Part shown: positions 42,847 to 61,659 of the stretch, piece by piece | Layout: each line of letters starts with the position of its first letter | Position numbering within the stretch: position 1 is the first letter of the stretch | Source of the DNA: JAGWAJ01 sp965215155 | GTDB taxonomy: Bacteria > Acidobacteriota > Vicinamibacteria > Vicinamibacterales > UBA8438 | Assembly: GCA_965215155.1 (NCBI GenBank) | Contig: CBDCCY010000004.1 | Span: 2,046,001 to 2,110,000, forward strand | DNA: 64,000 nt | Direction: 5' to 3' | Position numbers and translations under genes: made by a program | Notes under the pieces: generated by a model | Databases searched by the model: none | What the model was told of the DNA's origin: nothing | What the model saw: the letters and a program-made list of their open reading frames with translations, nothing else

Positions 42847-44235
42847 ATGCCGAAGCCGACGTCGAGGCCCGCCGCGCAGACGGTCTTCGTCTGTGGCTCG
42901 TGCGGGGCCCGGGCCGGGAAGTGGCACGGCCGATGCCCGGACTGCGGCGCGTGGAACGCGATGGTGGAGGAGCCGGTCGGCACGGCCGAGCCGGCGGGTG
43001 CGGCGCGCCTCGGCCTGCCGACCACCGGGGAGCGCGCACGCCTGTACGCCGACGTGGACCTGGTCGCTACCGAGCGGCTGGCGAGCGGATTCGCGGAGTT
43101 CGACCGTGTGCTCGGCGGCGGCATCGTGCCGGGATCGGTCGTGCTGCTCGGCGGAGAGCCGGGCATCGGAAAGTCCACGCTCCTGCTGCAGGCGGCGGCC
43201 CGGGTCGCGACCGCGGTCGGGCCCGTGCTCTACGCGTCGGGCGAGGAATCGACGCATCAGATCAAGGATCGGGGCCGGCGCCTCGGCGTCGGCGAGGCGC
43301 CGGTCTGGCTCCTCGCCGAGACCTGCCTGGAGCGGATCCTGGACGAGGTGCAGCGCCTCCGGCCGGCCCTGCTGATCGTCGACTCGATTCAGACGGCTGT
43401 CTCGACGGCGCTGCCGTCGGCGCCGGGCAGCGTCGGCCAGGTGCGCGAGGCGGCGACGCGCCTGCTCTTCGCCGCCAAGCAGCGGAATCTGCCGACCTTC
43501 CTGGTGGGTCACGTCACCCGCGAAGGGAGCCTGGCGGGGCCGAAGGTCCTGGAGCACGTCGTCGACACCGTGCTCTACTTCGAGGGGGAACGACACCACG
43601 CGCACCGGCTGGTGCGCGCCGTCAAGAACCGGTTCGGGGCGGTGAGCGAGCTCGGCGTCTTCGAGATGACCGGCGCCGGCCTGGTGCCGGTGCCGAGCCC
43701 GTCCCGCCTGTTCCTGTCGGAGCGCGCGGCCGGCGTCCCCGGCTCCGTCGTGCTCTGTGCCGTGGAGGGCTCGCGCCCGATCCTGCTGGAGGTGCAGGCG
43801 CTGGTGAGCACGGGTGCCTACGGCACCGCCCGGCGGACGGCGAGCGGCATCGATCACAACCGCCTGTCGCTGCTGCTGGCCGTGCTGGAGAAGCGCGCCG
43901 GACTCGGCGTGGCCGGTGAGGACGTCTTCGTCAACATCGCCGGCGGCCTGACCGTCAGCGAGCCGGCGGCCGACCTCGGCGTGGTCGCGGCGGTTGCGTC
44001 CAGCATGCGAGGCCGTCGCGTTCGCGACCGGACGGCGGTGTTCGGCGAGGTCGGTCTGGGTGGCGAGGTGCGGAGCGCCAGCCGGGCGGAGCTGCGCATC
44101 AAGGAAGCGGTCCAGCTCGGCTTCACGCGCTGCGTGCTGCCGGCCGGCGATGCGACCCGGACCTCCGCGCCGCCGGGCTGCGCGCTCCACGGAGTCCGAT
44201 CGGTCGAGGAAGCCCTGGCCGCGCTCGCGGAGTAG
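42847..44235 (+). CDS. radA: DNA repair protein RadA
   Basis: RecA-related branch-migration helicase; 462 residues. N-terminal zinc finger FVCGSCGARAGKWHGRCPDCGAWN; Walker A LGGEPGIGKSTLLLQ; the RadA-specific VKNRFGAVSELGVFEM; and a Lon-protease-like C-terminal domain (DVFVNIAGGLTVSEPAADLGVV, RTAVFGEVGLGGEVR). Normal length. Confidence 0.96.
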   Translation: MPKPTSRPAAQTVFVCGSCGARAGKWHGRCPDCGAWNAMVEEPVGTAEPAGAARLGLPTTGERARLYADVDLVATERLASGFAEFDRVLGGGIVPGSVVLLGGEPGIGKSTLLLQAAARVATAVGPVLYASGEESTHQIKDRGRRLGVGEAPVWLLAETCLERILDEVQRLRPALLIVDSIQTAVSTALPSAPGSVGQVREAATRLLFAAKQRNLPTFLVGHVTREGSLAGPKVLEHVVDTVLYFEGERHHAHRLVRAVKNRFGAVSELGVFEMTGAGLVPVPSPSRLFLSERAAGVPGSVVLCAVEGSRPILLEVQALVSTGAYGTARRTASGIDHNRLSLLLAVLEKRAGLGVAGEDVFVNIAGGLTVSEPAADLGVVAAVASSMRGRRVRDRTAVFGEVGLGGEVRSASRAELRIKEAVQLGFTRCVLPAGDATRTSAPPGCALHGVRSVEEALAALAE

Positions 44236-44255
44236 CGGGCGGCGATCCAGAGTGG

Positions 44256-45008
44256 ATGGATGACGCGATGGCCCTGCCTCCCTACCACTGGTGGCGCACG
44301 GTCTTCTGGCTCATTCCGTTGATCGCGGTGTACACCGTCGTCCTCGGCGCCGTGTCGCTGGCGTCGATGCTGGTGGACCGCCGGGGGCACGTCGCCCATC
44401 ACTGCGCCCGGCTCTGGTCGCGGTGCATCCTCGTGACCACCGGAGTGCGCGTGCGCGCGCGGGGGCGCGATCGGGTAAGCCCGGGGCAGTCGTACGTCTT
44501 CGTGTCCAACCATCAGAGCATCTACGACTTCCCCATCCTCATCACGTCGATTCCGTTCCAGTTGCGGATCATCGCCAAGGCTTCGCTGGGCGCCTTCCCG
44601 GTCCTGGGCTGGCACCTGCGCTGCACCGGTCATCTGCTGATCGACCGCGCCCGGGCCGGGCGGGGCACGCTGAAGCGCATCGCCGGCCTGATGCGGCGCG
44701 GCCACTCCCTGATCGTCTTCCCGGAGGGGACGCGGAGCGCCGACGGAACGGTGTTGGCGTTCAGGCGCGGGCTGTTCCGGCTGGCGATCGAGGCGGGGCT
44801 GCCGGTCGTGCCTGTCGCCGTGGTCGGCAGCCGGCACGTCATGCCCAAGGGACGCCTGATGACCTGCCCCGGGCAGGTGGAACTGGTCGTCCACGCGCCG
44901 CTGTCGACCGACGGCCTCGACCGCGAGGAGGCGCGCACGCTCGCTCGGCGAGCCCGCGACATCATCGCGGCCACGGTGGAGGGGGAAGGGCAAACGACGT
45001 GCGCGTAG
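44256..45008 (+). CDS. plsC: 1-acyl-sn-glycerol-3-phosphate acyltransferase
   Basis: Acylates lysophosphatidic acid to phosphatidic acid at the membrane; 250 residues. N-terminal hydrophobic segment (about 15-40), catalytic NHQSIYD (HX4D) and FPEGTRS motif, then VVPVAVVGSRHVMPKG. ATG 44256 is used; ATG 44268 is possible. It overlaps the ispDF GTG by 10 bp. Confidence 0.92.
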   Translation: MDDAMALPPYHWWRTVFWLIPLIAVYTVVLGAVSLASMLVDRRGHVAHHCARLWSRCILVTTGVRVRARGRDRVSPGQSYVFVSNHQSIYDFPILITSIPFQLRIIAKASLGAFPVLGWHLRCTGHLLIDRARAGRGTLKRIAGLMRRGHSLIVFPEGTRSADGTVLAFRRGLFRLAIEAGLPVVPVAVVGSRHVMPKGRLMTCPGQVELVVHAPLSTDGLDREEARTLARRARDIIAATVEGEGQTTCA

Positions 45009-46174
45009 CGGCGATCGTGGCCGCCGGGGGGCGCGGCGTGCGGATCGGCGGCGAGCTCCCGAAGCAGTTCCGCCGGATCGGCGGGCGGACCATCATCGAG
45101 CACGCGGTGCTGCCGTTCGTGCGGAGCGAGCGCGTCGGCGAGGTAGTCGTGGTGCTGCCGTCGGACGCGCCCGGCGGGCCGGCGGCGGCGCTGCGCGCTC
45201 TCGATCCGGAGATGCGGATCACGGCCGGCGGGCGGCGCCGGCAGGATTCCGTCGCGGCCGGCCTGTCGCAGGTATCGGCCGCTGCCGACATCGTCCTCGT
45301 GCACGATGGCGCGCGACCCTTCTGCTCTACCGGCCTGATCGCCCGCACCATCGACGCGGCAGCGGCGTGCGGCGCGGCCATCCCCGTGCTGGAGGCCAGC
45401 GACACCGTCAAGGAGGTCCGCCCGGAAGGGGACGGGCTGTTCGTGCGCGCCACCCTGCCCCGCGAGCGCGTGCGACTGGCCCAGACGCCGCAGGCCTTTC
45501 GGCGCGAGGTGCTGGCGGCGGCGGTCGCGCTGGGCCAGGCCGGCGCCGACGCAACCGACGAGGCGGCGCTGGCCGAGCACGCCGGACACGCGGTGCGGCT
45601 GGTCCCCGGCGACCCCGGGAACATCAAGATCACGACGCCGGAGGACCTGGCTCGGGCCGAGGCCAGGGCCAGGTCCGGAGCCCCGGGGCCCCCGCCGCGC
45701 GTCGGCCTCGGGTACGACACGCACCGCCTGGCCGAGGGGCGGCCGATGGTGCTCGGAGGCGTGCCCATCCCGCACTCGCGCGGTCTCGTCGGCCATTCCG
45801 ATGCCGATGCGGTGTGTCACGCCGTCACGGACGCGTTGCTGGGTGCCGCCGCCGCCGGCGACATCGGCGGGCACTTCCCGGACAGCGATCCGCGCTGGCG
45901 GGACGCTTCCAGCGTCGAGCTGCTGGCCCGCGTCGTCGCGCTGGTGCGCGGCCGGGGGCTCGCGGTGGGCAACGTCGATGTCGTGGTCGTCGCGGAGCGG
46001 CCGAAGCTGGCGCCGCACGTTCCCGCGATGCGGGCGAGGCTGGCGGCGGTGCTGGGCGTCGGCGTCGACCGGGTCAGCGTCAAGGCGAAGACCGGGGAAG
46101 GGCTCGACGCGGTCGGCCGCGGGGAGGCGGTCGCGGTTCACGCCGTGGCCCTGCTGATGGACGGCGGACGATGA
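44999..46174 (+). CDS. ispDF: Bifunctional IspD/IspF enzyme of the MEP pathway
   Basis: A 391-residue fusion from GTG 44999. IspD half (1-230): VAAIVAAGGRGVRIGGELPKQF nucleotide loop, VLVHDGARPF, VRLAQTPQAFRREVL and NIKITTPEDLA; it makes CDP-methylerythritol. IspF half (~237-391): VGLGYDTHRLAEGRPMVLGGV, GHSDADAVCHAVTDALLGAAAAGDIGGHFP with the zinc ligands, and VSVKAKTGEGLDAVGRGEAV; it makes the cyclodiphosphate. Such fusions occur in several phyla although IspE acts between the two steps. Confidence 0.95.
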   Translation: MRVAAIVAAGGRGVRIGGELPKQFRRIGGRTIIEHAVLPFVRSERVGEVVVVLPSDAPGGPAAALRALDPEMRITAGGRRRQDSVAAGLSQVSAAADIVLVHDGARPFCSTGLIARTIDAAAACGAAIPVLEASDTVKEVRPEGDGLFVRATLPRERVRLAQTPQAFRREVLAAAVALGQAGADATDEAALAEHAGHAVRLVPGDPGNIKITTPEDLARAEARARSGAPGPPPRVGLGYDTHRLAEGRPMVLGGVPIPHSRGLVGHSDADAVCHAVTDALLGAAAAGDIGGHFPDSDPRWRDASSVELLARVVALVRGRGLAVGNVDVVVVAERPKLAPHVPAMRARLAAVLGVGVDRVSVKAKTGEGLDAVGRGEAVAVHAVALLMDGGR

Positions 46175-46953
46175 AGGTCTTCGGGATGAACCCGACGATC
46201 GAGGCGCTGCGCGCCGGCCGGGTCACGGAGATTCGCCTGGGCGAGAGCCGTCGCCGCGGGACGGACGAGCTCCTTGCTCTGGCGGCGCAGCATGGCGTGC
46301 GGGTGCGGCGCGTCGCGCGGAGCGAGATCGATCGACTTTCGGGCCACGCCGCGCACCAGGGCGTGGTCGCCACCGTGCGCAGGCCGATCGACGTCGAGGT
46401 GACCGATCTGCTGGGCGGTCCGCCGCCGCCGCTCATCGTGGTGCTCGACGGCATCGAGGATCCCCGCAACCTCGGGGCGGTGGCGCGCACCGCCGCCGCG
46501 GCGGGCGCGAACGGGATCGTCTTGCAGACGCGCCGGTCGGCGGCCACCACCGGCGCCGCCGTCAAGGCCTCCGCCGGCATGATCACGCACGTTCGGCTGG
46601 CTCCGGTGGTGAACGTGAGCCGTGCGCTCGACGCGCTCAAGGAGGGCGGGGTGTGGGCCGTCGGCCTCGATGCCGGGGCACCCCGGTCGCTCTACGACCT
46701 CGATCTGCGGGGGCCGACGGCGCTCGTCGTCGGTTCCGAGGGACATGGGCTGCGACGACTCGTCCGCGAGCGCTGCGACTGGCTTGCCGCCCTGCCGATG
46801 CGCGCGGAGGTGGCGAGCCTCAATGCATCGGTGGCGGCCGGCATCGCGCTGTTCGAAGCCGTCCGCCAGCGCCGGGCCGCTGGCCCCGCAACCGGCGGCG
46901 GCGCGCGGCGCCCTCTGCGGGAGGAGCCTCGCGGGGAGGGCGGCGCAGGATGA
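46171..46953 (+). CDS. rlmB: TrmH-family rRNA 2'-O-methyltransferase (RlmB-like)
   Basis: A 260-residue SPOUT enzyme whose ATG overlaps the ispDF stop (ATGA). N-terminal substrate-binding domain (MKVFGMNPTIEALRAGRV, HQGVVATV). The SAM knot shows LDGIEDPRNLGAVARTAAAAGA, VVGSEGHGLRRLVRERCD and MRAEVASLNASVAAGIALFEA. Its probable target is the 23S rRNA guanosine methylated by RlmB. The C-terminal 25 residues are a loose basic tail. Confidence 0.9.
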   Translation: MKVFGMNPTIEALRAGRVTEIRLGESRRRGTDELLALAAQHGVRVRRVARSEIDRLSGHAAHQGVVATVRRPIDVEVTDLLGGPPPPLIVVLDGIEDPRNLGAVARTAAAAGANGIVLQTRRSAATTGAAVKASAGMITHVRLAPVVNVSRALDALKEGGVWAVGLDAGAPRSLYDLDLRGPTALVVGSEGHGLRRLVRERCDWLAALPMRAEVASLNASVAAGIALFEAVRQRRAAGPATGGGARRPLREEPRGEGGAG

Positions 46954-46954
46954 G

Positions 46955-46984
46955 TTGCGATGCCCGCCGGGTCTGTGCTAGGAT
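46955..46984 (+). promoter_or_regulatory. Predicted promoter of the tRNA-Thr/tuf cluster
   Basis: TTGCGA (46955-46960), 18-base spacer, TAGGAT (46979-46984); both hexamers match the tRNA-Gln promoter. The start would be near 46991, eight bases before the tRNA. Confidence 0.6.
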
Positions 46985-46998
46985 GCTCAATTGGTCCG

Positions 46999-47075
46999 GC
47001 TGGCGTAGCTCAGCCCGGTAGAGCAGCTGATTTGTAATCAGCCGGTCGGGGGTTCGAATCCCTTCGCCAGCTCCA
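46999..47075 (+). tRNA. tRNA-Thr (UGU)
   Basis: Acceptor GCTGGCG/CGCCAGC. Anticodon stem GCTGA/TCAGC with loop TTTGTAA, giving UGU. T-arm GGGGG-TTCGAAT-CCCTT. CCA encoded at 47073-47075. Confidence 0.97.
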
Positions 47076-47231
47076 CTGCGAGGCGGAGCGTCCGAACCGA
47101 CGAGCGTGGAGGGGGACGTCGGAGCGGATGTGCGCGAGACGCGCGATTTCCCAAACCCAGGAATCCGAGGGAGCGTTTCTGTCGAAGAGCCGGCCGGCGC
47201 GGATGCCGGCCGACGTGCCGTACGAGAGATC

Positions 47232-47318
47232 GGCGAGGTTGCGGAGCGGTCAAACGCAACAGACTGTAAATCTGTCGCCCTAGCGGCTTCGGAGGTTCGA
47301 ATCCTCCCCTCGCCACCA
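47232..47318 (+). tRNA. tRNA-Tyr (GUA)
   Basis: Class II tRNA with a long variable arm. Acceptor GGCGAGG/CCTCGCC, anticodon stem ACAGA/TCTGT with loop CTGTAAA, giving GUA. CCA at 47316-47318. The 156-bp spacer before it shows only a GC-rich stem and no gene. Confidence 0.97.
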
Positions 47319-47448
47319 CCCGTCGTTCCCGAGGGCGCGCCGGGTCGGATGAGGAGGTGAAGCTGGGCCGCCGGTACGCAAGCGGTGGCGGGCCGGCCCC
47401 GGGAACCGGCGAGAGGGCGTGCAGCGGGCGGGCGGACCCCGACGGGAA

Positions 47449-47523
47449 GCGGGAGTAACTCAGTGGTAGAGTCACAGCCTTCCAAGCTGTTGGTCGCGGG
47501 TTCGATCCCCGTCTCCCGCTCCA
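47449..47523 (+). tRNA. tRNA-Gly (UCC)
   Basis: Acceptor GCGGGAG/CTCCCGC. Anticodon stem ACAGC/GCTGT with loop CTTCCAA, giving UCC. T-arm GCGGG-TTCGATC-CCCGT. CCA at 47521-47523. Confidence 0.97.
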
Positions 47524-47606
47524 GTATCCGCGCGGCCGGCCGGGATGGCGTCTCCTCGCGAATCGGTCCCCCGCCGGTGCGCCGGTGCCCGAGAACGCGG
47601 GAACGA

Positions 47607-47681
<75 letters not shown>

Positions 47682-47935
47682 GACTTCGCCTGCGGCACCG
47701 TAGCGCGGGCGGCATCGTTCGGCGGACGCGCCTGCGGTAGGGCGGACGCCGGAGCGACGGGTCCGGGTGCGGGAAGGGAGCCGTCGCGGTCGGCGGCGCC
47801 GGCCGTCGCGCCTCCCCCTCCGGGCGGATTCGACGAGCGACGTGTGACATCGCCGTCCAGGGAGGGGTGCCGGGCGGCCACGATCCAGGAACGACGATCC
47901 GCGCGGGTCGATTATCATCCGGAGCGAGCGCAGAG

Positions 47936-49123
<1,188 letters not shown>

Positions 49124-49130
49124 ACACCCG

Positions 49131-49280
49131 ATGCGCAACATTGTCACGCTGGCATGCACCGACTGCAAGCGGCGCAACTACAACACCACCAAGAACAAGC
49201 GTACGACGACGGACCGGCTCGAGTTCAAGAAGTACTGCCGCTGGTGCCGCCGCCACACGTCGCATCGGGAGACCAAGTAG
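49131..49280 (+). CDS. rpmG: 50S ribosomal protein bL33
   Basis: A 49-residue protein, MRNIVTLACTDCKRRNY...KKYCRWCRRHTSHRETK, with two C-x2-C pairs (zinc-binding C+ form). ATG 49131 is 7 bp after tuf. It lies in the standard tuf-rpmG-tRNA-Trp-secE order. Confidence 0.97.
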   Translation: MRNIVTLACTDCKRRNYNTTKNKRTTTDRLEFKKYCRWCRRHTSHRETK

Positions 49281-49299
49281 CCCGGGCGGCGAGGACCGG

Positions 49300-49328
49300 G
49301 TCCCGCGCGCCCGCGGGTCGCGCGGGAC
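49300..49328 (+). promoter_or_regulatory. 10-bp GC stem between rpmG and tRNA-Trp
   Basis: GTCCCGCGCG, loop of 9, CGCGCGGGAC: a perfect inverted repeat 14 bases before tRNA-Trp. No T-run follows, so it is more likely an RNA processing or stability element than a terminator. Confidence 0.5.
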
Positions 49329-49342
49329 GGGAACTCTTGTGC

Positions 49343-49418
49343 AGGCCAGTAGCTCAATTGGTAGAGCACCGGTCTCCAAAACCGGGGGCTGGGGGTTCGA
49401 GCCCCTCCTGGCCTGCCA
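49343..49418 (+). tRNA. tRNA-Trp (CCA)
   Basis: Acceptor AGGCCAG/CTGGCCT, discriminator G. Anticodon stem CCGGT/ACCGG with loop CTCCAAA, giving CCA. Encoded CCA end at 49416-49418. Placed before secE as in many bacteria. Confidence 0.97.
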
Positions 49419-49448
49419 GCTTCTTCGTCGCGCAGCGAGGATGACGCC

Positions 49449-49706
49449 GTGAAGTCCGCAATGGTCGACCGCGAATCGTCCGGCAGCGCACGGGGCGTCC
49501 TGGGATGGTGGGGGCGGTCCCGCACCTTCCTGGCGCAGGTGCGCAACGAGCTCGAGCGGGTGACGTGGCCGAGCTGGAAGGAGGTTCAGGCGACCACTGT
49601 GGTCGTGATCATCACCTCCATCCTGTTCGGCGTCTATCTCTGGGGCATCGACCTGGTGCTCGATCGGGCCGCGAGGACGCTGTTTCGGGCCTTTGGAGCG
49701 TCATGA
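49449..49706 (+). CDS. secE: Preprotein translocase subunit SecE
   Basis: An 85-residue single-span subunit of the SecYEG channel. Family core FLAQVRNELERVTWPSWKEVQATT followed by one membrane helix (VVVIITSILFGVYLWGIDLVL). Start GTG 49449. It overlaps nusG by 4 bp (ATGA). Confidence 0.95.
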   Translation: MKSAMVDRESSGSARGVLGWWGRSRTFLAQVRNELERVTWPSWKEVQATTVVVIITSILFGVYLWGIDLVLDRAARTLFRAFGAS

Positions 49707-50245
49707 CCGAGGTCAACACGAAGCAGTGGTACATCGTGCACACGTACTCGGGGTTCGAGAAGAAGGTCGCAGAATCGCTGCGCCAGCGCGTGCAGGCGTA
49801 TGCCCTCCAGAACGAGATCGGCGAGGTGCTGATACCGACGGAGGACGTCGTCGAGATGCGCGGTGGGAAGAAGGTCGTGAGCTCCAAGCGGTTCTTCCCC
49901 GGGTACATCCTCGTCGAGATGAACATGTCCGACGACGGCTGGCACGTCGTCAAGAACACGCCGAAGGTCACCGGCTTCGTCGGGGCCGGGTCGAAGCCGA
50001 CTCCGCTGACGCGCGAGGAGGTCGACCAGATCCTGCACCAGGTCACGGTGGCGGCTGAGAAGCCCAAGCCCAAGTACACGTTCGAGAAGGGCGATCAGGT
50101 GCGCATCAACGAGGGCCCGTTCACCAGCTTCAACGGCGTCGTGGACGAGGTGAACGTGGACCGCAACACGCTGAAGGTGATGGTGACCATCTTCGGGCGA
50201 TCCACGCCCGTCGAGCTCGATTTCTTGCAGGTGGAGAAGATCTAG
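49703..50245 (+). CDS. nusG: Transcription termination/antitermination factor NusG
   Basis: A 180-residue protein with an NGN domain (WYIVHTYSGFEKKVAESL, SSKRFFPGYILVEM, NTPKVTGFVG) and a KOW domain (FEKGDQVRINEGPFTSFNGVVDEV). It binds RNA polymerase and links it to Rho or the ribosome. Normal length. Confidence 0.97.
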   Translation: MTEVNTKQWYIVHTYSGFEKKVAESLRQRVQAYALQNEIGEVLIPTEDVVEMRGGKKVVSSKRFFPGYILVEMNMSDDGWHVVKNTPKVTGFVGAGSKPTPLTREEVDQILHQVTVAAEKPKPKYTFEKGDQVRINEGPFTSFNGVVDEVNVDRNTLKVMVTIFGRSTPVELDFLQVEKI

Positions 50246-50333
50246 GACGAGCCGGGCCGCGGGATCCGCGGGTCGGGGGCGGATCGGCGATATCGCGCCC
50301 GCGGTTTCCGGTCCCGCGCCCTGCGTGACGATC

Positions 50334-50759
50334 ATGGCGAAGAAGATCATCGGTCAAGTCAAGCTGCAGATTGCCGCCGGCAAGGCGACGCCGGCGCCGC
50401 CGGTGGGGACCGCGCTCGGCCCGCACGGCGTGAACATCATGGACTTCTGCAAGGCATTCAACGCCAAGACGGCCGCCCAGGAGGGCCTGATCATCCCCGC
50501 GGTCGTGACGGTGTACGCCGACCGCTCGTACAGCTTCATCACCAAGACGCCTCCCGCCGCGGTGCTCCTCAAGCGCGCCGCCAACATCGCGAAGGGCTCC
50601 GGGGAGCCGAATCGCACCAAGGTCGGCGTGGTGACGCGCAGCCAGGTCGAGGAGATCGCGAAGACGAAGATGCCGGACCTGAACGCCAACTCGCTGGACA
50701 TGGCGGTGAACATCATCGCCGGCACCGCGCGGTCGATAGGCCTCGAGGTCAAGGGGTAG
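50334..50759 (+). CDS. rplK: 50S ribosomal protein uL11
   Basis: A 141-residue stalk-base protein: MAKKIIGQVKLQIAAGKATPAPPVG, GPHGVNIMDFCKAFNAKT, TPPAAVLLKRAANI. ATG 50334 gives the standard length; GTG 50325 would add three residues. It precedes rplA by 3 bp. Confidence 0.97.
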   Translation: MAKKIIGQVKLQIAAGKATPAPPVGTALGPHGVNIMDFCKAFNAKTAAQEGLIIPAVVTVYADRSYSFITKTPPAAVLLKRAANIAKGSGEPNRTKVGVVTRSQVEEIAKTKMPDLNANSLDMAVNIIAGTARSIGLEVKG

Positions 50760-50762
50760 CCG

Positions 50763-51464
50763 ATGTCGAAGCGCTCGAGGAAGCTGACGGAAGCGAGGTC
50801 GAAGGTCGAGGACCGGCAGTACCCGCTGTCGGAGGCGATACCGCTGCTGCAGAGCGTGCGGTACGCGGGGTTCGACGAGACGGTCGAGGTCGCCATGCGG
50901 CTCGGCGTCAACCCGCGGCACGCCGATCAGATGGTGCGGGGCACGGTCGTGCTTCCGCACGGTCTCGGACGCAGCAAGCGCGTGCTGGTGATTGCGAACG
51001 CCGACGGCCAGCGGACCGCGCAGGAGGCCGGGGCGGACGTCGTGGGCGGCGATGAGATGGTGGACAGGATTCAGGGCGGCTGGATGGACTTCGACGCCGT
51101 GGTCGCGACCCCCGACATGATGCGCTCGGTCGGCAAGCTCGGCCGCATCCTCGGGCCGCGCGGGCTGATGCCGAATCCCAAGACCGGGACGGTGACGGTC
51201 GACGTTGCGAAGGCGGTCGGCGAGATCAAGGCCGGCAAGGTGGCCTACCGCGTCGACAAGGCCGGGGTAGTGCACGCGCCCATCGGCAAGACGTCGTTCG
51301 CGGCCGAGAAGCTCGTCGAGAACGCCAGTGCGCTGGCCCTCAGCGTCATCAAGGCCAAGCCGGTCGCGGCCAAGGGGAAGTACGTCAGGAGCGTGGTCGT
51401 TTCGTCGACGATGGGGCCCGGAATCCGGGTCGACGGCGCGAGCGTCGAGGCCGCTGCGAAGTGA
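50763..51464 (+). CDS. rplA: 50S ribosomal protein uL1
   Basis: A 233-residue protein of the L1 stalk. Marks: FDETVEVAMRLGVNPRHADQMVRGTVVLPHGLG, GRILGPRGLMPNPKTGTVT, and the C-terminal VVVSSTMGPGIRVD. In many bacteria uL1 represses the rplKA message; no specific operator was identified here. Confidence 0.97.
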   Translation: MSKRSRKLTEARSKVEDRQYPLSEAIPLLQSVRYAGFDETVEVAMRLGVNPRHADQMVRGTVVLPHGLGRSKRVLVIANADGQRTAQEAGADVVGGDEMVDRIQGGWMDFDAVVATPDMMRSVGKLGRILGPRGLMPNPKTGTVTVDVAKAVGEIKAGKVAYRVDKAGVVHAPIGKTSFAAEKLVENASALALSVIKAKPVAAKGKYVRSVVVSSTMGPGIRVDGASVEAAAK

Positions 51465-51475
51465 AGGTGTGACGA

Positions 51476-52006
51476 ATGGCGATAAGCAGGGCGGAGAAGG
51501 AGGCTCGGGTGGCCGACCTCCGGTCGGCGTTCACCGCCGCCGAGAGCGTGATCCTCGTAGATTTCAAGGGCCTCGACGTGCCCGAGGTCACGGAGCTGCG
51601 CCGCAACGTACGCGCCGCGCAGGGCGGCTACCGAGTGGTCAAGAACTCGCTGGCACGGCGCGCGGTGGACGGCACGCAGTTCGGGGTTCTCGCACAGCAT
51701 TTCGACGGCACGACCGCCGCGGCGTATGGCAGCGACGATGCCGCACTGCTCGCGAAGACTCTCGTCGAGTTCGCGAAGTCGGCTCCCGCCCTGTCGATAA
51801 AGGCGGCGGTCGTGGAGGGACGGACGCTGGACGCGAGAGCGGTGGCGGACCTGGCCACGCTCCCCGGCAAGCCCGAGCTTCAGGCAATGCTGCTCCGTGT
51901 CCTGCAGGCGCCGATGGCGCAACTCGCGCGTGTTCTGAGCGCTGCGCCACGGGACCTGATGAGCGTCCTGAGCCAGGTGGAACAGAAGAAGTCGAAGGAG
52001 AGCTGA
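51476..52006 (+). CDS. rplJ: 50S ribosomal protein uL10
   Basis: A 176-residue stalk protein: AISRAEKEARVADLRSAFTAAESVILVDFKGL, VTELRRNVRAAQGGYRVVKNSLARRA, and a C-terminal helix that binds the bL12 dimers. Only 11 bp separate it from rplA, so the long L10 leader of other bacteria is absent. Confidence 0.96.
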   Translation: MAISRAEKEARVADLRSAFTAAESVILVDFKGLDVPEVTELRRNVRAAQGGYRVVKNSLARRAVDGTQFGVLAQHFDGTTAAAYGSDDAALLAKTLVEFAKSAPALSIKAAVVEGRTLDARAVADLATLPGKPELQAMLLRVLQAPMAQLARVLSAAPRDLMSVLSQVEQKKSKES

Positions 52007-52008
52007 AC

Positions 52009-52392
<384 letters not shown>

Positions 52393-52421
52393 GGGCGGGC
52401 GGGCTCCGCCGGCCGCTCGCG

Positions 52422-52462
52422 TCCCGCGGCCCTGCCGTCCTGCTACCGCGCGGGCCGCGGGA
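52422..52462 (+). promoter_or_regulatory. 11-bp stem in the rplL-rpoB spacer
   Basis: TCCCGCGGCCC, loop of 19, GGGCCGCGGGA: a perfect inverted repeat in the 209-bp spacer. There is no T-run. The position equals the attenuator/RNase III site that sets the rpoB level in enterobacteria, so it may tune rpoBC output or process the message. Confidence 0.6.
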
Positions 52463-52601
52463 GGAGCGTTCCCCGCGGGCACGTCACGGCCCTCCGTCGC
52501 GGTCGCCGCCGCGGACGGAGCGCACGCATCGCCGGCGTCGGACGCGTCGTCGTGGTTGAGGCACCTGCGCTGACCGACCTAGCCACAGAGGATTCCAGAC
52601 C

Positions 52602-61363
<8,762 letters not shown>

Positions 61364-61367
61364 CGGA

Positions 61368-61396
61368 TCCCGTGCGGCTTGCAGGCGGGCACGGGA
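61368..61396 (+). promoter_or_regulatory. 8-bp inverted repeat after rpoC
   Basis: TCCCGTGC, loop of 13, GCACGGGA, starting four bases after the rpoC stop. No T-run follows, so Rho-independent release is unlikely; a 3' stability or processing stem is possible. The remaining ~260 bases to rpsL show no gene and no strong promoter match. Confidence 0.45.
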
Positions 61397-61659
61397 CGTG
61401 ATAAAGTCCGTGGGTTTCGGGGCGCTCGAGCGCGCTCTCCAATCCGGCTTGCCGGAGAGACGCCGGCCCCGAAGGCGTTGAGAGCGGCTTCTGTAGGGTC
61501 TGGCCGCGGTTCACGAGTCGCGGCGAGCCTGCACGACGAGCATACTGAGTCAGGGCCATCGGCCCAGGTGCCAAGTCGCCGTCGCGGGGACAGCGGCTTC
61601 CAGGCCTGGGCCACCGTTCTTCGCGTCGTTTGACGCGGGCGACAGCGCAGGGAGTGTCC

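Noticed and set aside
61368..61396. Rho-independent terminator after rpoC
   Set aside because: An 8-bp stem is present, but no T-run follows and the loop is long.
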